This document shows, in pieces, positions 16,882-25,316 of a stretch of 34,056 nt of DNA. This stretch comes from CAZYVD01 sp964651045. GTDB taxonomy: Bacteria > Zhuqueibacterota > QNDG01 > DSAB01. The notes under the pieces were generated by a model. The model was not told where the DNA came from. It ran no database searches and saw nothing but the letters and a program-made list of their open reading frames with translations. The first letter of the stretch is position 1. Each line of letters starts with the position of its first letter. A program made the position numbers and the translations under genes. The stretch lies in NCBI GenBank assembly GCA_964651045.1, contig CAZYVD010000025.1, positions 1 through 34,056 of the forward strand, in the 5' to 3' direction.

Positions 16882-17371
16882 TCTTATAAGTCACATTGCT
16901 TTCAGCCATATCACCACACGGATATTTGAATTCAAATCAAAAAGTAGATTTGGGATACAATCCCGCATTCTAATATACCTTGGGACTATCCTCCCTGATC
17001 TGTTAACAAGACCAATATATATAATTTTCCCTGAAACCTCAGATTGGATAATCCCATTTCATACACCGATCGGTTCTCTTATTACATGCGGATTAATATC
17101 CCTCTTATTTATTCCCTCCTTTAGATTAAAGGCTTTCTTTTTAATCTCATTCGGAACAGTTCTTCATTTTTTTCTCGACAGCTTTCAACGACACTTAACC
17201 GGCGGCAATCTTTTTCTCTTTCCCTTTTCATGGAAAAGGGTTGAATTTGGATTAGTGTGGTCAGATCAGACCATATTATTTATCCCTCTCTGGCTTCTTC
17301 TTGTGATCGCAGTAGAGACGATTTTTTTTGACATTAAAAAGTCAAGATCCAATCGAGATAAACTTTTATAA
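16874..17371 (+). CDS. YdjM-like membrane-bound putative metal-dependent hydrolase
   Basis: 165 aa with about four membrane helices. The start MPDLISHIAFSHI, then GTILPDLLTRP, a conserved HTPIG (about 58-62) and LHFFLDSFQRH (about 97-107), are the His/Asp pattern of the YdjM / DUF457 group of integral membrane proteins annotated as metal-dependent hydrolases. The biochemical reaction is not established for the family. Translationally coupled to the upstream gene by an eight-base overlap. It ends 10 bp from the convergent DUF6599 gene with no clear terminator between them, only the AT palindrome GAAAATTTTC. Confidence 0.75.
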   Translation: MPDLISHIAFSHITTRIFEFKSKSRFGIQSRILIYLGTILPDLLTRPIYIIFPETSDWIIPFHTPIGSLITCGLISLLFIPSFRLKAFFLISFGTVLHFFLDSFQRHLTGGNLFLFPFSWKRVEFGLVWSDQTILFIPLWLLLVIAVETIFFDIKKSRSNRDKLL

Positions 17372-17381
17372 GAAAATTTTC

Positions 17382-18203
17382 CTATTCGCTCATGATGAGT
17401 CTCTTCACTATTTCGGTCTCGCTTAAAAGATTTGAGACTCCAATTATTCGACCTCCTTTCATAATGATACCGACAAAACCTCTATAAGGCAGTTTTTTAA
17501 TGAGAATAGTTTTATTCTTATATTTTTTCAATCTCCACTTCTTCCTTAACCTTTCCCATAATACATTTACACTTCTCTGAGCTTCAGGAATAAATATAAA
17601 ACATTGATAGTTTTTATCTCTTTCCTGATAATCTGCATACAGACAGTCATGAAGTTCCGATAATCCAAGATATGCCTCCTTTACAAAACCTTCTGTTCCA
17701 AAAATTCTGTTTTTCTTTGGAAGGCATTGAAGTTCAGCAGGATAACTCTCATCGCCAGGGATCGATCTGGCTACTGCCTTCAACAGCTCCTCCCCCATAA
17801 CCTCTGTAATCTTTCCTTCGTAGGGTTCAATTTTGATGTAATACCTGTTTTTAAGTAAAAGCAGTTGATATGGTGGAATTGCCACGGCTTCTGTTCCAGC
17901 ATCGACTTCTTTAACATTAGAAGGTCGTTCGCTCCTGTATATTCCAAACGCATTCAAAGGAGTTCCCATGTTGTAGATAGAAATTGTAACCTTAAAACCA
18001 TTCTTTTTTACATTAAAAAGCATAAGCTCCTGAAAATTATATTTTAAGTAAAGCTCTGCTGCACCATCGATATATTCCCACAGATTTTCAGGATTGTATG
18101 TTTTTATCTTACCCACACGAATCCATCCATCTATCCTCTTAAAATCGCTGCCATAGATTGAAATAGATGTAAAAAACAACAGAATAAAAATTACTTTTCT
18201 CAT
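17382..18203 (-). CDS. DUF6599 exported protein
   Basis: 273 aa with a signal peptide (MRKVIFILLFFTSISIYGS). The conserved start of the mature protein, TYNPENLWEYIDGAAELYLKYNFQEL (about 35-60), is the signature of DUF6599, a family of unknown function found in exported proteins of diverse bacteria. It continues with NAFGIYRSERP and a two-domain alpha/beta pattern to the C-terminus. GGAG is five bases before ATG 18203. It lies 28 bp after the large propeller gene and is probably in the same transcript. Confidence 0.8.
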   Translation of the reverse strand: MRKVIFILLFFTSISIYGSDFKRIDGWIRVGKIKTYNPENLWEYIDGAAELYLKYNFQELMLFNVKKNGFKVTISIYNMGTPLNAFGIYRSERPSNVKEVDAGTEAVAIPPYQLLLLKNRYYIKIEPYEGKITEVMGEELLKAVARSIPGDESYPAELQCLPKKNRIFGTEGFVKEAYLGLSELHDCLYADYQERDKNYQCFIFIPEAQRSVNVLWERLRKKWRLKKYKNKTILIKKLPYRGFVGIIMKGGRIIGVSNLLSETEIVKRLIMSE

Positions 18204-18231
18204 ATCTGCTCCGAAATCTTTTCGACTATTA

Positions 18232-21200
18232 TTATTGCATTGTCAAAGGCTTAAAATTCCCAAATAACGTAAAACCCGACTCTTCCACTTTCTTATGAAA
18301 CTCCTTTACATCTATATCAAAGAGTCTGTTAAACTTTTCAAGTACATTTTTCAGCTCCTTCTCTGCATATTTCAGATAGGTCATCTGAGATGATGTCGGT
18401 TTATCATAGGATGAACTAAGCGAGTTGTTTACATACCAGAATTTTCTCGAAACATTATCCTCTCCACTGATTCCCTGTTTTCCACCAGGCATATCGACAA
18501 ATAATCTGCCAACAGATGCTAGTTTCTTTTTAAGTTTCATTCCAGCCTCTGCCAATGGTTTTGAAGTCGAATCTTTTTTACTCTTTACACCATTAAGCAC
18601 AATATCGATTGCCTTATTTGTCTTGATTATCCTATTTACCGCCTCTGCAATTATCTCTATGTCTTTACCAATACGAACCAGCGTTTCATACTTTTCTACT
18701 CTATCTTTGATCGGGATATTCTCCCGTGGATCTGGCAGCACTTTAATGCTTCCCCATACACAATCCTCGCCTATTTTAACCTTTACAAGATATCTACCCG
18801 GTACTATCTCTGGACCAGAAGGAGCATATTCTCTGTACATTTCGTTCATAATAGGCATCTTAAATCCATCTCTTTTTAAGTTCCAGTAAACTCTGTTTAT
18901 TCCCTTTTTCATTGGTCCCTTCATCTTGCGCACAAGGTTTGAATCTTTATCGAATATCTCTATCGCAACCTTTTTATTTGACTCCTTCTTATCCTCTTTT
19001 ATAATATCAGGATTGATATAGTATGTCAGCATTGCACCATATGGTTTATTTTCTCCTTCATAAATTGCATCTGCAGGAAAATGGTATCCATCTACCTGCT
19101 TAATCCTGTGCAGATATGCAGGAGGAGTCTTGAAAAGATGGAGCCTCTTTTTAATTATATCCTCTGAAATCTCTCTAAGTGGGTCTATGTTGTCTAATAT
19201 GAATGCCGCTCTCCCGTGTGTTCCTATTACAAGATCGTGATCTCTTGGATGAACAATTAGTGCCCTTACAGGAACTGTCGGCAATCCATGAGTCCACTTC
19301 ATCCAGTTTTCACCATCATCGAAACTGATATACAGACCAAATTCTGTTCCCAGATAAAGTAAATCTTTATCAACAGGATCCTGCTCTATTGTGTGTGCAA
19401 AACCCCATCTATCTATCGATGATTTTGTTTGTTTTGTAGGATCATTTTTCGTAAGGCTTTTCCAGTGGCGTCCATAATCTTCTGTTTTGTAAACATAAGT
19501 CTTCCAGTTGCTTCTTCTATGGTCATCAAATACTGCATATGCAACCGATGCATCAAACTTCGAAGCCTCTATATGTGGACACCATGTGTTTGGTGGAAGA
19601 TCGGGTATATTCTTTACTACATTTTGCCAGCTCTTGCCACCATCTCTGGTTATCTGTACATTTCCATCATCAGTGCCAACCCAGATGACACCTCTCTCTA
19701 GTGGACTGGGAGCAATTGTTATTATTGTTGTATGATTTTCTGCACCAGTAACATCGAGTGTCAATCCTCCACTCTCTTTCTGCTTCTGTTTATCAGGATC
19801 ATTTGTAGTAAGATCGGGACTGATTATTATCCAGTTATCTCCTTTATCTGTACTCATATGCACAAACTGGCTTCCATAATAAATTGTGTTTGGATCAAAA
19901 GGGTCTATCGCAATGGCAGCATTCCAGTTAAAACGTAATTCGATTGTATCGGCTGGAGAGGGAGGACGTATATCCTTTCTCTCGCCGGTAGTTAGATTGA
20001 ATCTTATAAGATACCCCTGCTGTGACATTGCATATCCGATGTTTGGATCTGTTGGATCGCAGAGTGTTGCAAATCCATCGCCGAAACCGACTTCGTTCCA
20101 GTGATAATTTCTTATTCCACCATTTTCCCATACGCTGCTCGGCCCTCGCCAGGATCCATTGTCCTGCATTCCTCCATATATATTGTATGGTATCATCATA
20201 TCAATATTTATGTGATAGAACTGGCCTACTGGAATGTTGTCAATAAAACGCCAGGTCTTTCCCCTGTCACGACTAATGGAGACGCCACCATCACTCCCAT
20301 CAATAAGAAGGCTTCCATCATCCGGATTTATCCAAAGTGCATGATGATCAGAGTGTATCGGTGATCTTATGCTATTAAAAGTTTTTCCTCCATCTTCACT
20401 CACTAGAAGTCTTGTCTGAAGACTGTATACCCTGTTCTCATTTTCCGGGTCTACTCTTAAATCAGCATAGTAAAAAGGTCTTCCATTCACATTGTTTTTG
20501 TTATTAACAATCTTCCAGCTTCTTCCTCCGTCACTCGATCTGCATAGACAACTCTTCTTTGCTTCAATCAATGCATAAACAACATCAGGATTGTTTTGTG
20601 CAATTGCTATCCCGATCCTTCCGAGATCACCCTTGGGGATACCATCTTCTGGTTTGATCTTTTTCCAATTCTCTCCTCCATCGTATGTAACATAGAGGCC
20701 GCTTCCTGGCCCACCAGATTTAAAAAACCAGGGCCATCTTCTGTGTTGCCACATGGCGGCAAATAGTTTGTTTGGATTTGAGGGATCCATTACAAGATCA
20801 CAACAACCTGTCTTTTCATCTACATAGAGTATTTTATTCCAGGTCTTTCCTCCATCGGTGGTCTTATATACTCCTCTTTCAGGGTTTTCCCCCCACGTTG
20901 TACCCAATGCTGCCGCATACGCAACTTCGGGATTGTCAGGATGTAGTATGATTCTGTGAATCTTTTCTGTATTTTCAAGCCCAATGAACTTCCATGTATT
21001 TCCACCATCAATACTCCTGAATACTCCATTTCCAACACCAACGCTGTTTCGCGGATTCCCTTCTCCAGTTCCCACCCAGACTATATTTGGATTCTTCTGA
21101 AACACAGCTATCGATCCAATCGATGATACAGGCTGCTTATCAAAAAGCGGCTTCCAGGTTGTTCCGCCATTTGTCGATTTCCAGAGCCCCCCTGTTGCAC

Positions 21201-21402
21201 TTCCTACATATATAATGTTGGGATTCGAAACAACCGCTTCTATGTCTGCTATTCGTCCACTCATTCCTGCAGGTCCAATGCTTCTGGCTTTCATACCAGA
21301 AAAAATTGAAGAATCAAATTTTTCTGTTCCTGCAGCAACAGATACAAATAGCACTGCAATGAAGCACCAAACAAAATATTGTGCTTTTTTTCCTTCCATC
21401 AT
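18232..21402 (-). CDS. Large sortilin-like (VPS10/BNR) beta-propeller protein
   Basis: About 1056 aa from ATG 21402 (a second ATG follows at 21399). GGG of AAAGGGAAAA precedes both, and the signal peptide KKAQYFVWCFIAVLFVSVAA begins directly after; the open frame extends further upstream to 21435 but without an SD and into the next gene. Roughly residues 40-720 form one or two propellers with about eleven Asp-box turns (STNGGTTWK, SIDGGNTWK, TTDGGKTWN, TYDGGENWK, STDKGDNW, TRDGGKSWQ, SFDDGENW). A C-terminal beta domain and helices (about 810-1056) follow. Such proteins are often auto-annotated as glycosyl hydrolases, but no catalytic pair is evident. Unlike the propeller at 9332, it has no T9SS tail, so it is likely periplasmic or exported by another route. 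Confidence 0.88.
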   Translation of the reverse strand: MMEGKKAQYFVWCFIAVLFVSVAAGTEKFDSSIFSGMKARSIGPAGMSGRIADIEAVVSNPNIIYVGSATGGLWKSTNGGTTWKPLFDKQPVSSIGSIAVFQKNPNIVWVGTGEGNPRNSVGVGNGVFRSIDGGNTWKFIGLENTEKIHRIILHPDNPEVAYAAALGTTWGENPERGVYKTTDGGKTWNKILYVDEKTGCCDLVMDPSNPNKLFAAMWQHRRWPWFFKSGGPGSGLYVTYDGGENWKKIKPEDGIPKGDLGRIGIAIAQNNPDVVYALIEAKKSCLCRSSDGGRSWKIVNNKNNVNGRPFYYADLRVDPENENRVYSLQTRLLVSEDGGKTFNSIRSPIHSDHHALWINPDDGSLLIDGSDGGVSISRDRGKTWRFIDNIPVGQFYHINIDMMIPYNIYGGMQDNGSWRGPSSVWENGGIRNYHWNEVGFGDGFATLCDPTDPNIGYAMSQQGYLIRFNLTTGERKDIRPPSPADTIELRFNWNAAIAIDPFDPNTIYYGSQFVHMSTDKGDNWIIISPDLTTNDPDKQKQKESGGLTLDVTGAENHTTIITIAPSPLERGVIWVGTDDGNVQITRDGGKSWQNVVKNIPDLPPNTWCPHIEASKFDASVAYAVFDDHRRSNWKTYVYKTEDYGRHWKSLTKNDPTKQTKSSIDRWGFAHTIEQDPVDKDLLYLGTEFGLYISFDDGENWMKWTHGLPTVPVRALIVHPRDHDLVIGTHGRAAFILDNIDPLREISEDIIKKRLHLFKTPPAYLHRIKQVDGYHFPADAIYEGENKPYGAMLTYYINPDIIKEDKKESNKKVAIEIFDKDSNLVRKMKGPMKKGINRVYWNLKRDGFKMPIMNEMYREYAPSGPEIVPGRYLVKVKIGEDCVWGSIKVLPDPRENIPIKDRVEKYETLVRIGKDIEIIAEAVNRIIKTNKAIDIVLNGVKSKKDSTSKPLAEAGMKLKKKLASVGRLFVDMPGGKQGISGEDNVSRKFWYVNNSLSSSYDKPTSSQMTYLKYAEKELKNVLEKFNRLFDIDVKEFHKKVEESGFTLFGNFKPLTMQ

Positions 21403-21427
21403 TTTTCCCTTTCTATGTTTAAAATAT

Positions 21428-22780
21428 TTACACAAATGACAGTATTGAATGTGCTGCTAAAAGATTGCTCTGAATGGCCACTCCATAGGGACATTTTACC
21501 TCACATGGAGCATTGCATGTTTCACAAAGAGAACCATTTAATTTGCCAAGTCCTGCATATTTTTCCATTGCATATTTTTCCCTTCCCTGAATCTTAAAAT
21601 AGTATGAATACCGCATTATAGTACTTACGGGTAGATCATAACTGCAGTTCTCTGTGCAGATTGTACAACCGTGTCTGCAGTAAAGATTGTTGTAGGCCAG
21701 TTCAAAATCCTTCAAAAACATTTTGCTTTCGAAACTGAGGCTCGTTCCTGAAAGTGGTATATATTTATCGATAGATTCAAAATCTGCCATTCCGATACAA
21801 ACCGTATCCATATCTGGATTATTTAGTACCCATTGTACACTAACCCTGTCAAGTTGATCTTTGCTCTTGATTCCATACTTTTTTATGAAAGATTCTGTCT
21901 TTTTCAAAGTTTCCTGTTGCTGCTCTATCATTTTCTTTATTCTTTCTACTGCCTTTTCTCTGCTCATTCCTCTCTTCATCATTCTTTCTATGGTCTCAGA
22001 TTGACGATCAGTTGGATTTTCAGGATTAAATGATTCAACCTCTAAAACACCTGGTCTTGTTTTCATTGCAGTAGTACCAACACCTCTCTTCTTGCAAACC
22101 GCTATGATCTTCTCTGCTTCCTCTCTGTTCATGAAATTGTACACCATGAGCAGCAAGTCAAACCGACCGTCTTCTGCAGCACTGCAGAGTACCTTCTCCA
22201 TGCTGTCCTGGCCTTTTCTTCTTGGTCCGTGACTGGAAACACCAATATGCTTTAATCTCCCTTCTGCCTTCAATAATCGGGCTGCTGAATGAAAACCCTT
22301 ATGGTTCAGCAGCTTTGCATCTGTAACACCCCAAATATAGAGTGAATCGATATAATCTGTATTTAACCTCTCAAGAGATCTTCTCACACGGTCGATTATT
22401 CTGTTTTCACTGTCTTCATCTGTAATCCTGAGTTTTGTTGTTATCCATATCTTCTTCCGATCCATGTATTTCATAGCCCTTCCTATTGCCTTCTCCGATG
22501 CTCCGTTTCCGTATCCTTCTGCTGTATCGAAATAATTTATACCTCTGTCATAGGCATATCTTACTACATTGGCATCCTTTACTGGACCACATCCAAGTGC
22601 AATATCAGATACCTTGAATCCCGTCATGCCCAGAGTCTTGTATCTTTTAATTTTTTCGCTCTCCTCCTTTCTTGAAATAGTGCATCCTGCTACCATACTA
22701 CCCGCAAGCACTCCTCCCCCTATCTTGAAAAATCCCCTCCTAGAAAGAACACATCTACCCGATGTAGATTTTACTTTCAT
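21428..22780 (-). CDS. Tat-exported lipoprotein aldo/keto reductase with C-terminal Fe-S cysteines
   Basis: 450 aa from ATG 22780, chosen because GGAGG is five bases upstream (a Met four codons earlier lacks this). The leader has a twin-arginine motif SRRGFF (R14, R15) and ends in the lipobox VAGC (C33), so a folded, membrane-anchored product is predicted. The aldo/keto reductase barrel shows D85 and Y90 in NYFDTAEGYG and K116 in ITTKLR, but the catalytic His position is W150 (YIDSLYIWGV). Eight C-terminal cysteines follow: CRHGCTICTENC and CETCNAPCEVKCPYG, in ferredoxin-like spacing. The Fe-S part and Tat export suggest a redox enzyme assembled in the cytoplasm. Substrate unknown. The propeller gene starts 25 bp downstream. 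Confidence 0.85.
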   Translation of the reverse strand: MKVKSTSGRCVLSRRGFFKIGGGVLAGSMVAGCTISRKEESEKIKRYKTLGMTGFKVSDIALGCGPVKDANVVRYAYDRGINYFDTAEGYGNGASEKAIGRAMKYMDRKKIWITTKLRITDEDSENRIIDRVRRSLERLNTDYIDSLYIWGVTDAKLLNHKGFHSAARLLKAEGRLKHIGVSSHGPRRKGQDSMEKVLCSAAEDGRFDLLLMVYNFMNREEAEKIIAVCKKRGVGTTAMKTRPGVLEVESFNPENPTDRQSETIERMMKRGMSREKAVERIKKMIEQQQETLKKTESFIKKYGIKSKDQLDRVSVQWVLNNPDMDTVCIGMADFESIDKYIPLSGTSLSFESKMFLKDFELAYNNLYCRHGCTICTENCSYDLPVSTIMRYSYYFKIQGREKYAMEKYAGLGKLNGSLCETCNAPCEVKCPYGVAIQSNLLAAHSILSFV

Positions 22781-22922
22781 GCCCGCCTCCATGACTTTTT
22801 ATCAATCTGGAATGATTAGAATATATTAAGATTATATTAAAAACAATTTACAATATCAAATTAATTTTTGATTAATTATTGTGTAGTAAATTGTCTGGAA
22901 GGTGGGTTAAATTGTTTAATGA

Positions 22923-24740
22923 TTATTTTGTGAGCTTGAATTTGATTTTAAATATTGTCCCTTTTCCTCTAACTATATCCAGTTTTCCATCGAGCTGATC
23001 TTCTGCCAGTATGGAAACAAGCTTCAGTCCAAGAGAGTCGACATTATGTATATCAATATCTCCTGGCAGGCCGACACCATTATCCTGTACGATTAATTCT
23101 ACTTCTTTATTCTTAACACGACTTAATGCGATTCTTATTTTCCCCTTTCCTTTGAATGAATCGGGGAATGCATGTTTGAGTGCATTACTAACAAGTTCAT
23201 TTATAATCAAACCACAAGGTACGGCCTGATCTACTCCTATCGAAACACTACCTACATCGATATCAATCTCTACTCTTGACTGGTCTATGAGGTTAGATCT
23301 GCATAAATTACGTGCAATGCCCTCGCTGTATTCAGATAAATCTATCCTGGAGAAATCTTCTGACTGATAAAGCTTTTCATGTACAAGTGCCATGGTGCGT
23401 ACTCTATTCTGGCTGTCTTCTAAAACCTTTAGCGCTTCTTTGTCTTTGACATGCATGGACTGCAGACTTAAAAGGCTCTTGATTACCTGTAGATTATTTT
23501 TAACCCTGTGGTGAATCTCTCTTAAGAGCACATCTTTCTCTTTCAAAGAGTTTCGTATTTTTTCTTCTATCTTTTTTCTCTCAGTTACATCCCATATATA
23601 TGACCGAATGCCTACTGTCCTTCCATATTCTTTCAAGTTTACATCATGGGCTTCAAGATAAATTATTGATCCATCTTTTCTGATTGCTCTGAATTCATAT
23701 ATTGATGGAGGTTTTTTATTATGGATTCTTCTGTACTGATACTCTTTTACCTTATCCAGATCATCGGCATGGATTATATTATTGATTTTAATCTTTTTCA
23801 TAATGCTTTTTTCATATCCAAGAAGATCTGTGAAATGTTTATTAAAATACTGTATATTGCAATCTCTATCGAAAATAACTATTGCTACTCCTGCCTTTTC
23901 GACAAGTTCACGGTATTTCTTCTCAGACTGGGTCAGATCATCCAGTGCCTTTCTCTGATCTGTTATGTCGATTCCTATTGATATTATGTACTCGACAATG
24001 TCAGATTCATTAAGAAGAACTGTATTTGACCATGAAACCAACCTGTGTTCTCCAAGTTTTGTGACCAGATGACTCTCACCCCTTTTAATAAGAAGTCCGG
24101 AGGCCAGCATCTCAAATTCTTTTTTTATCCTATCGATTTCCTCATCAATTAATAGAAAATCCCAGAGATGTTTTCCCTTTACCTCTTCGAAGGAGTAGTT
24201 AGTTGTTCTGGAACAGGCACGATTGAAACGAAGAATTCTGCCCTCCCGATCAAACACAATTATTAATGCTCCTGCGGTATCCAGAATAGCCGAGGAAAAC
24301 GACCTCTCTCTCTTTATTGTTTCCTCTGCCCTTTCCTGATCTGTAACATCGTTTCCAAGTAACAGTACTGCTGATGGTTTGTTTTTATCGTATAAGATTA
24401 TCTTTCTGGAATGAAATAGTATTGTACGAATAGAACCATCATTAGCATATAAATCAATCTCCCTTTCTGGTGTTTCTTCACACTTAAACTCTTTTTCAAG
24501 CTGCTTCTCCATCAACCTTTTCTGGGAATAGACCACGAAATCTAAGATCGATCTTCCAATAAACTCCTTTCTGGAATAACCAAGACTATTAATTGTTGCC
24601 TTATTAATATCCCTTATTATTCCTTCGGTATCGATTATCATTCCTAACGATCTGCTCTCTTCATATAATAGCCTCAATGCATTATCGTATCGTTTAAAGT
24701 CTTCCATTAATAAAAATTTTTTTACTTTTTCGTGATCCAT
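22923..24740 (-). CDS. Soluble three-PAS sensor histidine kinase (HisKA_2)
   Basis: 605 aa cytoplasmic sensor kinase without membrane segments. Three PAS domains at about 20-135, 145-265 and 275-390, the last two ending in the typical DITDQ / DVTERK. Then a HisKA_2 dimerisation domain with EIHHRVKNNLQ (phospho-acceptor probably H411, the His before Arg). The HATPase domain shows an N-box (INELVSNALKHAF), a G1 box (DNGVGLP) and a G2 box (SLGLKLVSILA). Signals are likely small ligands or redox state; no PAS cofactor residues could be assigned. No response regulator gene adjoins, so it is an orphan. GGGAG is six bases before ATG 24740. A consensus promoter 170 bp upstream and a structured leader precede it, suggesting conditional expression. 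Confidence 0.93.
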   Translation of the reverse strand: MDHEKVKKFLLMEDFKRYDNALRLLYEESRSLGMIIDTEGIIRDINKATINSLGYSRKEFIGRSILDFVVYSQKRLMEKQLEKEFKCEETPEREIDLYANDGSIRTILFHSRKIILYDKNKPSAVLLLGNDVTDQERAEETIKRERSFSSAILDTAGALIIVFDREGRILRFNRACSRTTNYSFEEVKGKHLWDFLLIDEEIDRIKKEFEMLASGLLIKRGESHLVTKLGEHRLVSWSNTVLLNESDIVEYIISIGIDITDQRKALDDLTQSEKKYRELVEKAGVAIVIFDRDCNIQYFNKHFTDLLGYEKSIMKKIKINNIIHADDLDKVKEYQYRRIHNKKPPSIYEFRAIRKDGSIIYLEAHDVNLKEYGRTVGIRSYIWDVTERKKIEEKIRNSLKEKDVLLREIHHRVKNNLQVIKSLLSLQSMHVKDKEALKVLEDSQNRVRTMALVHEKLYQSEDFSRIDLSEYSEGIARNLCRSNLIDQSRVEIDIDVGSVSIGVDQAVPCGLIINELVSNALKHAFPDSFKGKGKIRIALSRVKNKEVELIVQDNGVGLPGDIDIHNVDSLGLKLVSILAEDQLDGKLDIVRGKGTIFKIKFKLTK

Positions 24741-24751
24741 TTATGACTCCC

Positions 24752-24889
24752 TAAAAAATAATAGCCGGTTTGCAGAGAAAATATTTCTCAGGCATTCCGG
24801 CTTCAATTTAGTAAGCGCCATTAAACTTAAAATTCTAAAGTTGCTTCTCGCCTCTCCCCTCGGCAAAAAGCTTACTTCAGACCGGCGCC
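24752..24889 (-). promoter_or_regulatory. Structured 5' leader of the histidine kinase, riboswitch-like
   Basis: In minus-strand RNA order: GCCGGT (24886-24881), GTAAGC pairing with GCTTAC (24875-24870 with 24816-24811), small hairpins GCC/GGC (24864-24850) and AACTT/AAGTT (24842-24824) inside that stem, then AGCCGG (24802-24797) pairing with CCGGCT (24768-24763) around a nested GAGAAA/TTTCTC hairpin, and a U-rich ATTATTTTTTA up to the SD. The last hairpin plus U tract looks like an intrinsic terminator or attenuator. The 5' GCCGGT can pair with the same ACCGGC, giving two exclusive folds. No known riboswitch class is recognised. Confidence 0.5.
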
Positions 24890-24910
24890 TTTAATATATC
24901 ACTGATATGC

Positions 24911-24939
24911 AGTATATAAAATTATTGTATTTATGTCAA
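24911..24939 (-). promoter_or_regulatory. Sigma-70 promoter of the histidine kinase
   Basis: On the minus strand, TTGACA (24939-24934), a 17-bp spacer and TATACT (24916-24911): five of six bases match at -10 and all match at -35. The predicted start near 24904 gives a leader of about 164 nt that begins just before the structured element. Confidence 0.75.
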
Positions 24940-24951
24940 GGAAAAAATAAT

Positions 24952-24980
24952 TTGACATCGAATTATATTTTAAATATAAT
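24952..24980 (+). promoter_or_regulatory. Perfect-consensus sigma-70 promoter facing the decayed frame
   Basis: TTGACA (24952-24957), a 17-bp spacer and TATAAT (24975-24980): every hexamer base matches the sigma-70 consensus. It points right, away from the histidine kinase promoter 12 bp away, into a decayed coding remnant. Confidence 0.7.
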
Positions 24981-24982
24981 AA

Positions 24983-25207
24983 AAAACAATTCTAATTGAT
25001 CTATGTTTTAATGATGGAGAAAAGGTTGACTATTTCTATACAAAGGCCACTATTTCAATAATAAAGGGATCCGCTGAACATACTTTTAATGTAAACGTTA
25101 CAGTTAAAGATTGGTAAGAAGAGGGCGATTTCAAGGTAAAAGTTTACCTATTTGACAAAAGCCACAATATATTATCCAGCGATGAGAAAGTTCTATCATT
25201 CGATTAA
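24983..25207 (+). pseudogene. Decayed remnant of a beta-sandwich-like protein gene
   Basis: One frame reads as protein-like sequence, LCFNDGEKVDYFYTKATISI and then SAEHTFNVNVTVKDW, up to a TAA at 25115-25117, and continues as EEGDFKVKVYLFDKSHNILS to a stop at 25205. No start codon is present in that frame, and the only nearby ATGs are in other frames. Alternating hydrophobic strands suggest the end of an Ig-like or FN3-like domain of an exported protein. Too short to assign to a family. The consensus promoter at 24952 is immediately upstream. Confidence 0.5.
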
Positions 25208-25261
25208 TAAATATACCTTATTGCCTACTATTAAGAGATATTCGCATATAAATTTTTGAAT

Positions 25262-25307
25262 ATATTTAAACCTAAACCCTGACAGGACTCAAATTCCTGT
25301 CAGGGTT
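25262..25307 (-). terminator. 13-bp perfect hairpin after the jelly-roll lipoprotein gene
   Basis: AACCCTGACAGGA (25275-25287) and TCCTGTCAGGGTT (25295-25307) form a perfect 13-bp stem with a 7-nt loop, 10 bp past the lipoprotein stop on the minus strand. It is followed there by TTTAGGTTTAAAT, a moderate U tract. It may also stop transcription from the plus-strand promoter at 24952. Confidence 0.7.
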
Positions 25308-25316
25308 CATAATAAT

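Noticed and set aside
18425..18889. 154-aa plus-strand frame inside the large propeller gene
   Set aside because: The minus-strand frame has a clear family and length; the antisense product is hydrophobic noise.
24752..24889. TPP or SAM riboswitch
   Set aside because: A CTGAGA and a GAGAGG occur, but the surrounding conserved cores of those classes are missing and the stems do not match their architectures.
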